Shown here: piece by piece, positions 52,098 through 59,977 of the stretch | Layout of the letters: each line of letters opens with the position of its first letter | How positions within the stretch are numbered: the first letter of the stretch is position 1 | NCBI RefSeq assembly: GCF_000571935.1 | Contig: NZ_ATAX01000028.1 | Span: forward strand, 129,001-193,000 | Length of the DNA stretch: 64,000 nt | Reading direction: 5' to 3' | Origin: Ruminococcus flavefaciens 007c | Lineage (GTDB): Bacteria; Bacillota; Clostridia; Oscillospirales; Ruminococcaceae | Notes under the pieces: model-generated | Told to the model about the DNA's origin: nothing | The model's input: only the letters and a program-made list of their open reading frames with translations | Databases searched by the model: none | Position numbers and translations under genes: made by a program

Positions 52098-53330
52098 TTA
52101 CCTCTGCAAGTCCCAGGTGTGATCGATACGTGCAATGCCCGCATCGCCGTATGACGATAATATCTGTATCTTGTATGCGCTGCGGAAGTAATCCACAGGT
52201 ATGCCTTCGCCCTTTTCTATGGCAAGGTCTATATTGTACTCGCCCGCAATAAGCTGTACGTTCCTGAGTATCAGCTCCGCTGTACCGCTTTCTCCGAGAG
52301 TGAACTCGGGAAGCTTGTCTATCCTTGTGTTGGTGCCGTAGCACTGTATCCCGTTCATGTCGAATACGCCGAAGCCCATCACCGCGTCCGGAACGGGAGT
52401 CTTTACGTTGTATTCCACAGTCAGCTTTATATCCTCGCCTGTGCGGAAAACATTCTGTTCCGTGCCGTCTGCCGAAAAGGAGCGTATACTTTTTATACGT
52501 GCCTCTCCGCTGCCCCAGCGTCTGCTCTGCTCCTCATCGGAGCTCTCTGCGCCTGTATTTCCGTCCGTACCGCGGCTGCTGTCCTGCATTTTCCTGCTCA
52601 TATAGTCCAGATATTCAAGGTCTATCTCCTTAGGCGGTCCCTCAGCCTTTATAAGTCCCTCATGTATCCATATGGAGCGGTCGCATATCTGCTCTATCTG
52701 TCCCAGAGAATGAGAGACTATGACTATCGTAGTGCCCTGAGCCTTTATCTCCCTGAGCTTGTTGAAGCACTTTGACTGGAAATTGGCATCGCCTACCGCC
52801 AGTATCTCGTCTATTAGGAGTATATCCGCATCAACATTTATAGCCACAGAGAAAGCCAGTCTCATATACATACCCGAGGAATAGGTACGGACAGGATTGT
52901 CTATGAAGTCCGCCAGCTCGGAAAACTCGATTATGCTCTGTATACGCGAGTCTATCTCCTTCTTGTTCAGACCGAATATAGCAGCATTGGTGTAGATGTT
53001 CTCCCTGCCGCTCATATCGGGGTGGAAGCCTGCTCCCAGCTCGATAAGGCTGGAAACTCTGCCCCTCATCTTTATAGTACCCGAATCGGGATACATTATC
53101 CTTGTCAGAAGCTTCAGTGTGGTGCTCTTGCCGCAGCCGTTGTGACCGATAAGACCTATGGCTTCGCCTTTTTTTACTTCGAAGCTTATGCCGCGGAGCA
53201 CCCTGCGCTCCTCATAGCGGCTGCGCTTGCGGAAAAGCAGTCTCTCCTTCAGCTGGGAGCCCTTGTCAAGGTACACCTTGAAGCTCTTGGTCACATCCCT
53301 GACCTCTATAACATTCTCATTTTCAGCCAT
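52098..53330 (-). CDS. Polysaccharide ABC exporter ATPase with C-terminal glycan-binding domain (Wzt-like)
   Basis: A 410-residue ATPase of the Wzt/TagH class. Walker A is GHNGCGKST, the signature YSSGMYMRLAFSVA, Walker B LLIDEILAVGD, with VSHSLGQIEQICDRSIWIHEG. A linker (about 250-275) leads to a C-terminal beta-sandwich (about 280-410; GEDIKLTVEYNVKTPVPDAVMGFGVFDMNGIQ). This is the Wzt carbohydrate-binding domain that, in E. coli O9a, reads the capped end of the glycan before export. It overlaps the permease gene by one base. Confidence 0.9.
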   Translation of the reverse strand: MAENENVIEVRDVTKSFKVYLDKGSQLKERLLFRKRSRYEERRVLRGISFEVKKGEAIGLIGHNGCGKSTTLKLLTRIMYPDSGTIKMRGRVSSLIELGAGFHPDMSGRENIYTNAAIFGLNKKEIDSRIQSIIEFSELADFIDNPVRTYSSGMYMRLAFSVAINVDADILLIDEILAVGDANFQSKCFNKLREIKAQGTTIVIVSHSLGQIEQICDRSIWIHEGLIKAEGPPKEIDLEYLDYMSRKMQDSSRGTDGNTGAESSDEEQSRRWGSGEARIKSIRSFSADGTEQNVFRTGEDIKLTVEYNVKTPVPDAVMGFGVFDMNGIQCYGTNTRIDKLPEFTLGESGTAELILRNVQLIAGEYNIDLAIEKGEGIPVDYFRSAYKIQILSSYGDAGIARIDHTWDLQR

Positions 53331-54106
53331 TACAGTTCCTCCGCAAAATGCTTTTGCAGCTTATTGAATACAACTGCACCGAATAAAAGGAAAAATACAC
53401 CCAGCCCCGCTGCCCAGAGAAGCGTTGAAAGATCGGGCACCTGCTTTTCATACAGTACAGTACGGTAGCAGTCGATTATAGGTGTCATGGGATTGAGATT
53501 GTACAGCGGCAGATATTTCGGCGGAACGATTGACTTATCGTACACTATGGGAGTAAGATACATCCATGCCATTGAAACAATGCCGAGTATGTGTTCCAGG
53601 TCTCTGAAATATACTGTTATCGCCGAAGCTATCATCGCCATGCCCAGTGCGAAAATGTACTCGACTATCATTATAACAGGGAGGGTCAGCACCGCCAGAA
53701 AGTTTATACCCGCGCCCGTTACTATTATTACCGCGAATATGACTATGAAGCACAGCAGCATATTCACAAAACAGCTGGTAACATAGGATATGGGGATGAC
53801 CATTCGCGGGAAGTATATCTTCTTCACAAGGTCTTTCTGCGCCACGATGGACGCTGCACCGACCGTTATGGATGATGAGAAGAATATCCACGGTATCAGT
53901 GCCACAAACAGATAAAGATAGAATTTCGGTATATCGTTATGCAGTATCTTCGAGAATACTATCGTATAAACTATCAGCTGGAAAAGAGGATTGATAAATG
54001 TCCACAGGAAGCCCAGAACGGAGCCCTTGTAGCGTCCTCGCAGGTCCTTTTTAACAAGGCTGAATATCATCTGTCTGTACTCGTAAAGCTCTTTTATAGT
54101 ACTCAT
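53330..54106 (-). CDS. Polysaccharide ABC exporter permease (Wzm/TagG-like)
   Basis: A 258-residue ABC-2 type permease with six helices. The family opening LVKKDLRGRYKGSVLGFLWTFINPLFQLIVYTIVFS is followed by PKFYLYLFVALIPWIFF and PIVYDKSIVPPKYLPLYNLNPMTPIIDCYR near the end. It exports lipid-linked glycan with the Wzt-like ATPase. ATG 54106 is chosen, with AAGGAG six bases upstream; a longer start at 54166 would lie at the very start of the transcript and lacks a ribosome site. It is the first gene of the 11-gene operon. Confidence 0.92.
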   Translation of the reverse strand: MSTIKELYEYRQMIFSLVKKDLRGRYKGSVLGFLWTFINPLFQLIVYTIVFSKILHNDIPKFYLYLFVALIPWIFFSSSITVGAASIVAQKDLVKKIYFPRMVIPISYVTSCFVNMLLCFIVIFAVIIVTGAGINFLAVLTLPVIMIVEYIFALGMAMIASAITVYFRDLEHILGIVSMAWMYLTPIVYDKSIVPPKYLPLYNLNPMTPIIDCYRTVLYEKQVPDLSTLLWAAGLGVFFLLFGAVVFNKLQKHFAEEL

Positions 54107-54177
54107 TGATCGCTCCTTGAAAAAGCTCAGAAAGGCGTTTTCCGCCAAATGAGCATAAAAATCCATAGTATCTTTTA

Positions 54178-54206
54178 ATTATATCACAAGCGCTCTGCAC
54201 TGTCAA
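54178..54206 (-). promoter_or_regulatory. Consensus SigA promoter of the polysaccharide operon
   Basis: Minus strand TTGACA (54206-54201), 17-base spacer, TATAAT (54183-54178), both hexamers perfect, with TGTGA before the -10 box. Strong constitutive expression is expected. Confidence 0.85.
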
Positions 54207-54238
54207 GAGCAATGCTGCTCATTCTCCCATATAAAGCA

Positions 54239-54264
54239 AAAAACGGACAGTCTTGTCCGTTTTT
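54239..54264 (-). terminator. Rho-independent terminator after rlmH
   Basis: AAAAACGGACA (54239-54249), loop GTCT, TGTCCGTTTTT (54254-54264). It directly follows the rlmH stop, with U-runs in both directions. Confidence 0.85.
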
Positions 54265-54265
54265 G

Positions 54266-54739
54266 TCATTTATGATATTTTCCGCCCTCGGCTATCTGGA
54301 AGGCACGGTATATCTGCTCCAGCAGCATTACTCTTGCCAGCTGGTGGGGAAAGGTCATTTTCGACATTGAGAGCTTCAGTGCTCCCATTGACTTAATACC
54401 GTCATCAAGTCCGAAGGAGCTGCCGATAATAAAGGTCACCGTACTCTGTCCGCTCACGCCTGCCTCGGTCATCTTCTGCGAGAGCTCGGGGCTTGTGAGC
54501 TGTTTCCCCTCTATACACATAGGCACTATCATACCCTTTGCGTACTTCTTTATCTGCTCCGCTTCCTTTTTCAGCGCGGCCGCTATCTCCTTGTCCGAGG
54601 GATCATCGCTGAGACGGCATTCGTCCAGCTCATGGAGCTCAAAACTGCAGTACCTGCCCAGACGCTTGATATACTCCGCACAGGCGCTGCGGAGGTAGTC
54701 TTCCTTCAGCTTGCCCATTACAATAAGATTTATATTCAT
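54266..54739 (-). CDS. rlmH: 23S rRNA pseudouridine(1915) N3-methyltransferase RlmH
   Basis: A 157-residue SPOUT methyltransferase (E. coli 155). The N-terminus MNINLIVMGKLKEDYLRSACAEYIKRL, FIIGSSFGLDDGIK in the knot region and the ending LLEQIYRAFQIAEGGKYHK with the conserved EQIYRA and YHK are seen. ATG 54739 overlaps the walJ stop (TGATG), so the two are translationally coupled. A 29-residue longer reading frame upstream is only walJ sequence in another frame. Confidence 0.95.
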   Translation of the reverse strand: MNINLIVMGKLKEDYLRSACAEYIKRLGRYCSFELHELDECRLSDDPSDKEIAAALKKEAEQIKKYAKGMIVPMCIEGKQLTSPELSQKMTEAGVSGQSTVTFIIGSSFGLDDGIKSMGALKLSMSKMTFPHQLARVMLLEQIYRAFQIAEGGKYHK

Positions 54740-55524
54740 CAGAATATCACAGCTCCTCCCTGAGTTTCCACGGGAGCTACGCCCAGAAGGTAGTCCCTGC
54801 CTCGTGCAAAGCGCTGAAGGCTGCACTGTACTGTACGGTCGGCCACATCGGGACGGTTGTTATCCTGGCTGAGATGTCCCAGCAGGAAGTGAGTGGTGCC
54901 CCGCTCTATCAGCTTTCCCACCTGTACGGCGCAGTCGTCGTTGGAAAGGTGGCCGTTCTGCGAGAGGATCCTCTCCTTCAGATACAGCGGATAAGGACCT
55001 CTGCGCAGCATATAATCATCATAATTTGCCTCTATGAGCACCATGCGGCAGCCTGTGAGAGCCTCGTCCACCTGCGGGGTAACGTGCCCCAGATCGGTGC
55101 ATACCGCGCAGTATTTATCATCAGAGGTGTGTATGCGGTAGCCGCAGCTCTGTATGGTGTCGTGAGGGGTATCAAAGCAGCTGACTTCACTTTCGCCGCA
55201 GCTTATGGTCTTGCCAGTGATGTCGATAACAGGCGAATTCACCGCTATCCTGCCGCTGTCGCAGAGTCTTTGCAGAGTGCGCTTCTGACCGTATACAGGC
55301 ATTCCTGTTTTTTTGGTGAGCATTGCAAGCCCTGCAACGTGGTCGGTATGCTCATGAGTTATGAATACTCCCTGTATCGCCTCAAGAGGTATATGATTGG
55401 CCTCAAGAGCGGCACAGAGCCTTTTCATGCTCACTCCGCAGTCTATAAGTATCCCGCCCTTTTCATTTCCTATGAATGAGGAATTCCCTTTGCTGGAGCT
55501 GAAAAGGGGATAGAGTCTTGCCAT
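54739..55524 (-). CDS. walJ: Metallo-beta-lactamase-fold hydrolase (WalJ/YycJ)
   Basis: A 261-residue MBL-fold protein. The start ARLYPLFSSSKGNSSFIGNEKGGILIDCGVS and the metal motif THEHTDHVAGL (HxHxDH) are typical of YycJ/WalJ. LLGHLSQDNN supplies a later metal-binding His. B. subtilis YycJ is a 5'-3' exonuclease-type protein linked to mismatch repair and cell-wall control. The usual neighbourhood with rlmH is kept here, but walR/walK are absent. Confidence 0.88.
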   Translation of the reverse strand: MARLYPLFSSSKGNSSFIGNEKGGILIDCGVSMKRLCAALEANHIPLEAIQGVFITHEHTDHVAGLAMLTKKTGMPVYGQKRTLQRLCDSGRIAVNSPVIDITGKTISCGESEVSCFDTPHDTIQSCGYRIHTSDDKYCAVCTDLGHVTPQVDEALTGCRMVLIEANYDDYMLRRGPYPLYLKERILSQNGHLSNDDCAVQVGKLIERGTTHFLLGHLSQDNNRPDVADRTVQCSLQRFARGRDYLLGVAPVETQGGAVIF

Positions 55525-55547
55525 TGGATATTCTCCGTTCTGTCTTT

Positions 55548-56966
55548 TTACAGTTTGTTTATCTCGGTGCCCTGTCTTGTTTCCTTTACCTCATAGCCGA
55601 GAGCAGCTATCTTGTCGCGGAGCTCGTCTGCCAGAGCAAAGTTCTTGTCCTTACGTGCAGCCTTACGCTGTTCAACAAGCTCCATGACCTCGGCAGGTAT
55701 ATCAGCAGAAGCCGAACCCGCATTGTCAGCAAGCTCCTTGGCGTTTGCAATAAGATCAAGTCCCAGTACCTTGTCGAACTCGGCAATGAGAGCCAGCTTT
55801 GTTGCAACGTTTGCCTTTGACTTCAGTACATCATAAAGTACTGTTATAGCCATTGCAGTATTTATATCGTTGTCGAGAGCATCTCTGAACGCACCCATAA
55901 GGCGGTCATATTCAGCCATGTCGATGTCGCCTGCGCTGTCTTTGGTGAGGGGAGCTATCTTCTCTATGAGCTTGTTGTAGGCAACAACTGCGTTGTCAAG
56001 ATTCTCCCAGGTAAACACGAGAGACTTCCTGTAATGGGACTGAAGGCAGAAGAAGCGGTATACAACAGGCTTGTAGCCTTTTTCCTCAAGGAGGGATACC
56101 GTCAGGAACTCGCCCTTGCTCTTGCTCATCTTGCCGCTGTTTGTATTGAGATGGAGCACATGGAACCAGTAATTACACCATTTATGACCAAGGTAAGCCT
56201 CGGACTGTGCGATCTCGTTGGTATGGTGCGGAAAGGCATTGTCGATGCCGCCGCAGTGTATATCAAGGTATTCGCCGTTATTCTTCATGCTTATGCAGGA
56301 GCACTCGATGTGCCAGCCCGGATAGCCGATGCCCCAGGGGCTGTCCCATTTGAGCTCCTGATCGTCGAACTTCGACTTGGTGAACCAGAGCACGAAATCA
56401 GCCTTATTGCGCTTATTTTCGTCAGCCTCAACGCCCTCGCGGACTCCCACGGCAAGATCCTCCTCGTTGAAGTCGTTGAAAACGTAGTACTTTTCCAGCT
56501 TTGAGGTGTCGAAGTAAATGTTTCCGCCGGCCTCATAAGCGTAGCCCTTGTCCATGAGAACGCTGATGACGCGGATAAACTCGTCGATATAGGTAGTTGC
56601 GGGAACTACTGTATCGGGCTTTTTGATATTGAGCTTCTCGCAGTCCCCGAAGAATGCGTCGGTATAGAACTTTGCTATCTCCATGACAGTCTTGTGCTCA
56701 CGCTTTGCACCCTTGAGCATTTTATCGTCGCCTGTATCGCCGTCGCTGGTAAGATGGCCTACGTCAGTGATGTTCATTACACGGTTAACGTCATAGCCCT
56801 CAAAACGGAGAGCCTTTTCCAGTATGTCCTCCATTATGTAGCTTCTCAGATTGCCTATGTGGGCATAGTGGTACACCGTAGGTCCGCAGGTGTACATATT
56901 TACCTTTCCTTCAACGAAAGGCACGAACTCTTCTTTTTTGTGTGACAATGAATTGTATAACTGCAT
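55548..56966 (-). CDS. cysS: Cysteinyl-tRNA synthetase
   Basis: A 472-residue class I synthetase charging tRNA-Cys. The HIGH motif reads YAHIGNLRSYIM after CGPTVYHY (zinc/substrate Cys). Other zinc ligands lie in HIECSCISM and GGIDNAFPHHTNEIAQSEA. KMSKS is seen in NSGKMSKSKGEFL. The ending EVKETRQGTEI is normal. GGAGG precedes the ATG. The gene is the second one after a T-box leader with a Cys (UGC) specifier, so charging of tRNA-Cys likely controls it. Confidence 0.96.
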   Translation of the reverse strand: MQLYNSLSHKKEEFVPFVEGKVNMYTCGPTVYHYAHIGNLRSYIMEDILEKALRFEGYDVNRVMNITDVGHLTSDGDTGDDKMLKGAKREHKTVMEIAKFYTDAFFGDCEKLNIKKPDTVVPATTYIDEFIRVISVLMDKGYAYEAGGNIYFDTSKLEKYYVFNDFNEEDLAVGVREGVEADENKRNKADFVLWFTKSKFDDQELKWDSPWGIGYPGWHIECSCISMKNNGEYLDIHCGGIDNAFPHHTNEIAQSEAYLGHKWCNYWFHVLHLNTNSGKMSKSKGEFLTVSLLEEKGYKPVVYRFFCLQSHYRKSLVFTWENLDNAVVAYNKLIEKIAPLTKDSAGDIDMAEYDRLMGAFRDALDNDINTAMAITVLYDVLKSKANVATKLALIAEFDKVLGLDLIANAKELADNAGSASADIPAEVMELVEQRKAARKDKNFALADELRDKIAALGYEVKETRQGTEINKL

Positions 56967-57002
56967 TTTTCTTTCCTCCAGAATTTATGTATGTAAAGGG
57001 TG

Positions 57003-57070
57003 ATGCCTAACAGGCACCCGTACCCTCTGTCAGCTCTGCTGACATCTCCCTGCACTGTAGGGAGTCACCC
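57003..57070. repeat. Dispersed clostridial intergenic repeat (hairpin element)
   Basis: The segment includes CCCTCTGTCAGCTCTGCTGA, whose GTCAGC-TCT-GCTGAC core is a hairpin, followed by CATCTCCCTGCACTGTAGGGAG, in which CTCCCT and AGGGAG can pair. This pattern recurs between genes in many gut Clostridia. It lies between the stop of the hypothetical gene and cysS. Confidence 0.55.
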
Positions 57071-57103
57071 GCATCACTCCATGGCATATTTAAGCGATAG
57101 CAC

Positions 57104-57170
57104 GGGCGGATGATATCCGCCCCTACAAGCTAAGGGGTTGCGGAACGCCGAGGCGGCGTTCCCTACAGGG
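57104..57170. repeat. Dispersed palindromic intergenic repeat, copy B
   Basis: Two perfect hairpins are adjacent: GGGCGGAT-GAT-ATCCGCCC (57104-57122) and GGAACGCCG-AGG-CGGCGTTCC (57142-57162). They are linked by CCTACAAGCT and end in CCCTACAGGG. The first hairpin plus AGCTTGTAGGG also occurs at 33973-34014. It ends at the stop codon of the hypothetical gene. Confidence 0.65.
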
Positions 57171-57548
57171 CTAAAACGTCCATATCTCAGGGGGCGGATT
57201 CTTTATCTTCAGCTTCGAGAAATATCCCAGCATTACCAGAAATTCCGGTATCAGCCGCAGTCCGTCACGGTAATAGGCCTCCATACGCTCCTTGTCCTGC
57301 GCTATGCCCTTATAGCTTTTAGGACAGGAGAAGGTCCATTCCGCCGTGATGCTGTCAAAGCTGAGCCTGAAAAATCCCGAGGGACTTTCCTCTCCGAAAG
57401 CTTCAAGAAGGGCTATATGGTCACCTGCTGTTTCTGCGGCTCCCACATATGCAGTGCTGCCGTCAAGACTTACAGCTCCGAGAAAACGGCTGTCGGACTT
57501 CATTGCCTCATCAAATGCCTCATCCGAGGGATATTTAATTATATTCAT
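57171..57548 (-). CDS. Hypothetical protein under Cys T-box control
   Basis: A 125-residue soluble protein with no signal peptide, membrane helix or recognised domain. The second half (YKGIAQDKERMEAYYRDGLRLIPEFLVMLGYFSKL) is probably helical. The first half is mixed alpha/beta with SLDGSTAYVGAAETAGDHIALLEAFG. AGGAGGG lies before the ATG. It sits directly behind the T-box terminator and ahead of cysS, so it should respond to uncharged tRNA-Cys. There is no Cys biosynthesis signature; the function is unknown. Confidence 0.65.
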   Translation of the reverse strand: MNIIKYPSDEAFDEAMKSDSRFLGAVSLDGSTAYVGAAETAGDHIALLEAFGEESPSGFFRLSFDSITAEWTFSCPKSYKGIAQDKERMEAYYRDGLRLIPEFLVMLGYFSKLKIKNPPPEIWTF

Positions 57549-57560
57549 ATCTGCCCTCCT

Positions 57561-57790
57561 TAATAATAAAAGCCCCCGAGGTCATACCCTCGGAGGCGCA
57601 AATGCTCGTTTCCACTCCGTCTTGAACTCATCTTATCCTTAACGCGGACGAGACGCCGTCAGATACACACGCCGAAGCGCTTCCCTGACGAAGCTGACAG
57701 CCGCACTTCACTATCCCCGACCATGTGCTCACACCGACCGCACACTCTCTGTAAGTCCGCTGAAAAGCTACTCTGACTGCTACGCCTTTA
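57561..57790 (-). promoter_or_regulatory. T-box riboswitch, cysteine type (UGC specifier)
   Basis: Read leftward, Stem I has the conserved ACAGAGAG start and the distal GGTCGGTGTGAGC element. The specifier loop GTGAAG-UGC-GG follows (UGC = Cys, 57705-57703). The antiterminator has CGGAG-TGGAAAC paired to CTCCG. Its TGGA bulge (57614-57611) is complementary to a UCCA tRNA end, and tRNA-Cys carries U73. The terminator hairpin GCCTCCGAGG/CCTCGGGGGC (57597-57572) with a T-run shares the CCTCCG strand with the antiterminator. The T-box core departs from the usual GGTGGNACC. Uncharged tRNA-Cys should turn on the downstream gene and cysS. Confidence 0.88.
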
Positions 57791-57796
57791 TCAGAA

Positions 57797-57822
57797 CTAA
57801 GATCTTAGGTCTAAGATCTTAG
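57797..57822. repeat. Two tandem copies of a 12-bp palindrome
   Basis: CTAAGATCTTAG occurs at 57797-57808 and again at 57811-57822, separated by GT. Nearby GAGCTCTTAGCTC (57841-57853) is a related palindrome. They lie in the early leader of the T-box transcript, between two divergent promoters. They may be an operator or a transcript 5' structure; nothing identifies the binder. Confidence 0.55.
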
Positions 57823-57861
57823 AATATAATTGTATAATTCGAGCTCTTAGCTCTAAAAATA

Positions 57862-57891
57862 ATTATATACCAAAGTGCAGGGTTTTGTCAA
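57862..57891 (-). promoter_or_regulatory. SigA-type promoter of the T-box/cysS operon
   Basis: Minus strand TTGACA (57891-57886), 18-base spacer, TATAAT (57867-57862). The transcript starts near 57855 and runs into the T-box leader. Confidence 0.75.
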
Positions 57892-57945
57892 GAAAGAAAT
57901 GAAAAGCCTTAAATATGAATAAACTGTAAACATTTTCTCCTGCCC

Positions 57946-57975
57946 TTGACTTTAGAGCTCCAAAAGTTATATACT
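57946..57975 (+). promoter_or_regulatory. SigA-type promoter of htpG
   Basis: TTGACT (57946-57951), 18-base spacer, TATACT (57970-57975). The start near 57982 falls within the CIRCE element. Confidence 0.7.
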
Positions 57976-57979
57976 AAGT

Positions 57980-58006
57980 TTAGCACTCTGAGCAATAGAG
58001 TGCTAA
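57980..58006. promoter_or_regulatory. Perfect CIRCE operator (HrcA binding site)
   Basis: TTAGCACTC (57980-57988), nine bases, GAGTGCTAA (57998-58006) is an exact match to the CIRCE consensus. It overlaps the htpG transcription start and lies 22 bases before its ATG. HrcA should repress htpG until heat shock titrates GroE/HrcA. Confidence 0.95.
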
Positions 58007-58028
58007 TTTCACTATGGAGATGTTTTTA

Positions 58029-59930
58029 ATGGAAACCAAACAGTTCAAAGCAGAGTCCAAACGACTGCTCGATATGATGATCCACTCGATCTATACTCAT
58101 AAGGAGATCTTTCTCCGTGAGCTTATCTCCAATGCAAGCGACGCTATTGATAAGCTTTACTTCAAATCACTTACCGACGACAAGGTCGGCCTTAATAAAG
58201 ACGATTTCGCAATATGGATCTCAGCTGACAAGGACAGCCGTACCCTCAAGATAACCGATAACGGTATCGGCATGACAGAGGAAGAGCTGGAAAACAACCT
58301 GGGTACCATCGCCAACAGCGGCTCCTTCAAGTTCAAGAATGAGAACAAGCTGGAGGAGGACAACCAGATAATCGGACAGTTCGGCGTTGGCTTCTACTCC
58401 GCATTCATGGTAGCCAAGAAGGTAACTGTAATATCCAAGGCCTACGGCAGTGACAAAGCTTATCAGTGGGAATCAGAGGGCGTTGACGGCTATACTATAA
58501 CAGAAGCAGACAAAAAGAGCGCAGGTACAGAGATAATCCTTGAAATGCTGGACGATACCGACGACGAAAACTACGGTGAGTTTCTCGACCAGTACAGGAT
58601 AAAGTCACTGGTAAGCAAGTACTCCGACTATATCCGCTTCCCTATCAAGATGGAGGTTTCCCACAGCCGTCCCAAAGAGCAGACCGAGGAAGAAAAAGAA
58701 GCTAAGAAGCCCCTTGAATATGAGGACTACATCGAGATCGAAACCCTCAACAGCATGGTGCCTCTGTGGAAAAAGAATAAGAACGAGCTCAAGGAAGAGG
58801 ACTACAAGCACTTCTACACCGAGAAGTTCTTCGATTACAACGAACCGCTGAAGTATTCCCACATCAGCAATGAGATGCCTTCATACAACGCTCTCCTCTA
58901 TATACCATCAAAGGCTCCTTTCGATTACTACTCAAAGGAGTACGAAAAGGGCTTGCAGCTCTACTCCAACGGCGTCCTCATCATGGACAAGTGCGCAGAC
59001 CTGCTCCCTGACTATTTCAGCTTCGTAAAGGGCCTTGTTGACTCTGAGGATCTGTCGCTGAATATCTCCCGTGAGATGCTCCAGCACGACAGACAGCTGA
59101 AGGTCATCGCAAAGAGCATTGAAAAGACCATCAGCAACGAGCTGAAGAAAATGCTCAAGAATGAGCGTGAGAAGTACGAGGAGTTCTGGAAGGCTTTCGG
59201 CTTGCAGCTGAAATACGGCGTATACAGCGACTTCGGCATGAACAAGGAGAAATTGCAGGATCTGCTCCTGTTCACGTCCTCCAATGAGCAGAAGCTGGTA
59301 ACTCTCGACGAATACGTTACAGCTATGCGCGAGGATCAGAAGTACATCTACTACGCAACAGGCGAGAGTGCTGCACGTATCGAGCAGCTCCCGCAGACAG
59401 AGCTGGTCAAGGACAACGGCTTTGAAATACTCTATCTCACAGACAATATAGACGAATTTGCATTAAAGTCCCTTATGAAGTACAAGGATAAGGAATTCAA
59501 GTCCGTATCCGCTGACGATCTCGGCCTTGACACTCCCGAAAAGAAGGAAGAGCTCAAAGCCAAGGAGGAGGAAAGCGCAGATCTCCTCAAGGAGCTTCAG
59601 GAGTCTCTTAACGGCAAGGTAACAAAGGTTGCCCTTTCACAGAGACTGAAGTCCCACCCTGTATGCCTTACCAGCGAGGGCGAGATCTCTCTTGAAATGG
59701 AGAAGGTTCTCAACTCAATGCCTACCGATCAGAAGATACACGCACAGCGCGTTCTGGAGATCAATCCCGATCATGAGATATTCGGCAAGCTCAGATCTCT
59801 CAATGACAGCGGCGACAAGGATAAGCTGGGCAAGTACGCAAAGCTTCTCTACGATCAGGCACTCCTCATCGAAGGCATGAGCATTGACGATCCCGTTGAG
59901 TTCTCAAACCTCATCTGTGAGCTTATGTAA
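58029..59930 (+). CDS. htpG: Molecular chaperone HtpG (Hsp90)
   Basis: A 633-residue Hsp90. The N-terminal GHKL ATPase domain has [51 protein letters not shown] and [13 protein letters not shown]. The middle domain has the catalytic Arg loop [15 protein letters not shown]. The C-terminal dimerisation domain ends in SNLICELM; there is no MEEVD, as expected for bacteria. ATG 58029 is chosen, with GGAG nine bases upstream; ATGs at 58014 and 58020 overlap that ribosome site. It is directly controlled by CIRCE and ends at a strong terminator. Confidence 0.96.
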   Translation: METKQFKAESKRLLDMMIHSIYTHKEIFLRELISNASDAIDKLYFKSLTDDKVGLNKDDFAIWISADKDSRTLKITDNGIGMTEEELENNLGTIANSGSFKFKNENKLEEDNQIIGQFGVGFYSAFMVAKKVTVISKAYGSDKAYQWESEGVDGYTITEADKKSAGTEIILEMLDDTDDENYGEFLDQYRIKSLVSKYSDYIRFPIKMEVSHSRPKEQTEEEKEAKKPLEYEDYIEIETLNSMVPLWKKNKNELKEEDYKHFYTEKFFDYNEPLKYSHISNEMPSYNALLYIPSKAPFDYYSKEYEKGLQLYSNGVLIMDKCADLLPDYFSFVKGLVDSEDLSLNISREMLQHDRQLKVIAKSIEKTISNELKKMLKNEREKYEEFWKAFGLQLKYGVYSDFGMNKEKLQDLLLFTSSNEQKLVTLDEYVTAMREDQKYIYYATGESAARIEQLPQTELVKDNGFEILYLTDNIDEFALKSLMKYKDKEFKSVSADDLGLDTPEKKEELKAKEEESADLLKELQESLNGKVTKVALSQRLKSHPVCLTSEGEISLEMEKVLNSMPTDQKIHAQRVLEINPDHEIFGKLRSLNDSGDKDKLGKYAKLLYDQALLIEGMSIDDPVEFSNLICELM

Positions 59931-59935
59931 TAAAA

Positions 59936-59963
59936 AAAACGGTACACTTCTGTGTACCGTTTT
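59936..59963. terminator. Bidirectional terminator between htpG and the dockerin gene
   Basis: AAAACGGTACAC (59936-59947), loop TTCT, GTGTACCGTTTT (59952-59963). It is symmetrical, so it can end both the rightward htpG and the leftward dockerin transcript. The same 12-base stem recurs at 60871-60934. Confidence 0.85.
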
Positions 59964-59977
59964 CTTATTCATATATC

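Noticed and set aside
54107..54166. Longer start of the Wzm-like permease at 54166
   Set aside because: It would start within a few bases of the predicted transcription start and lacks a ribosome site; ATG 54106 has AAGGAG.
54740..54826. Longer start of rlmH at 54826
   Set aside because: The extra 29 residues overlap the end of walJ in another frame, and the family start MNINLIVMGKL matches ATG 54739.
58014..58028. Upstream ATGs of htpG
   Set aside because: They overlap the GGAG ribosome site; the family N-terminus fits ATG 58029.
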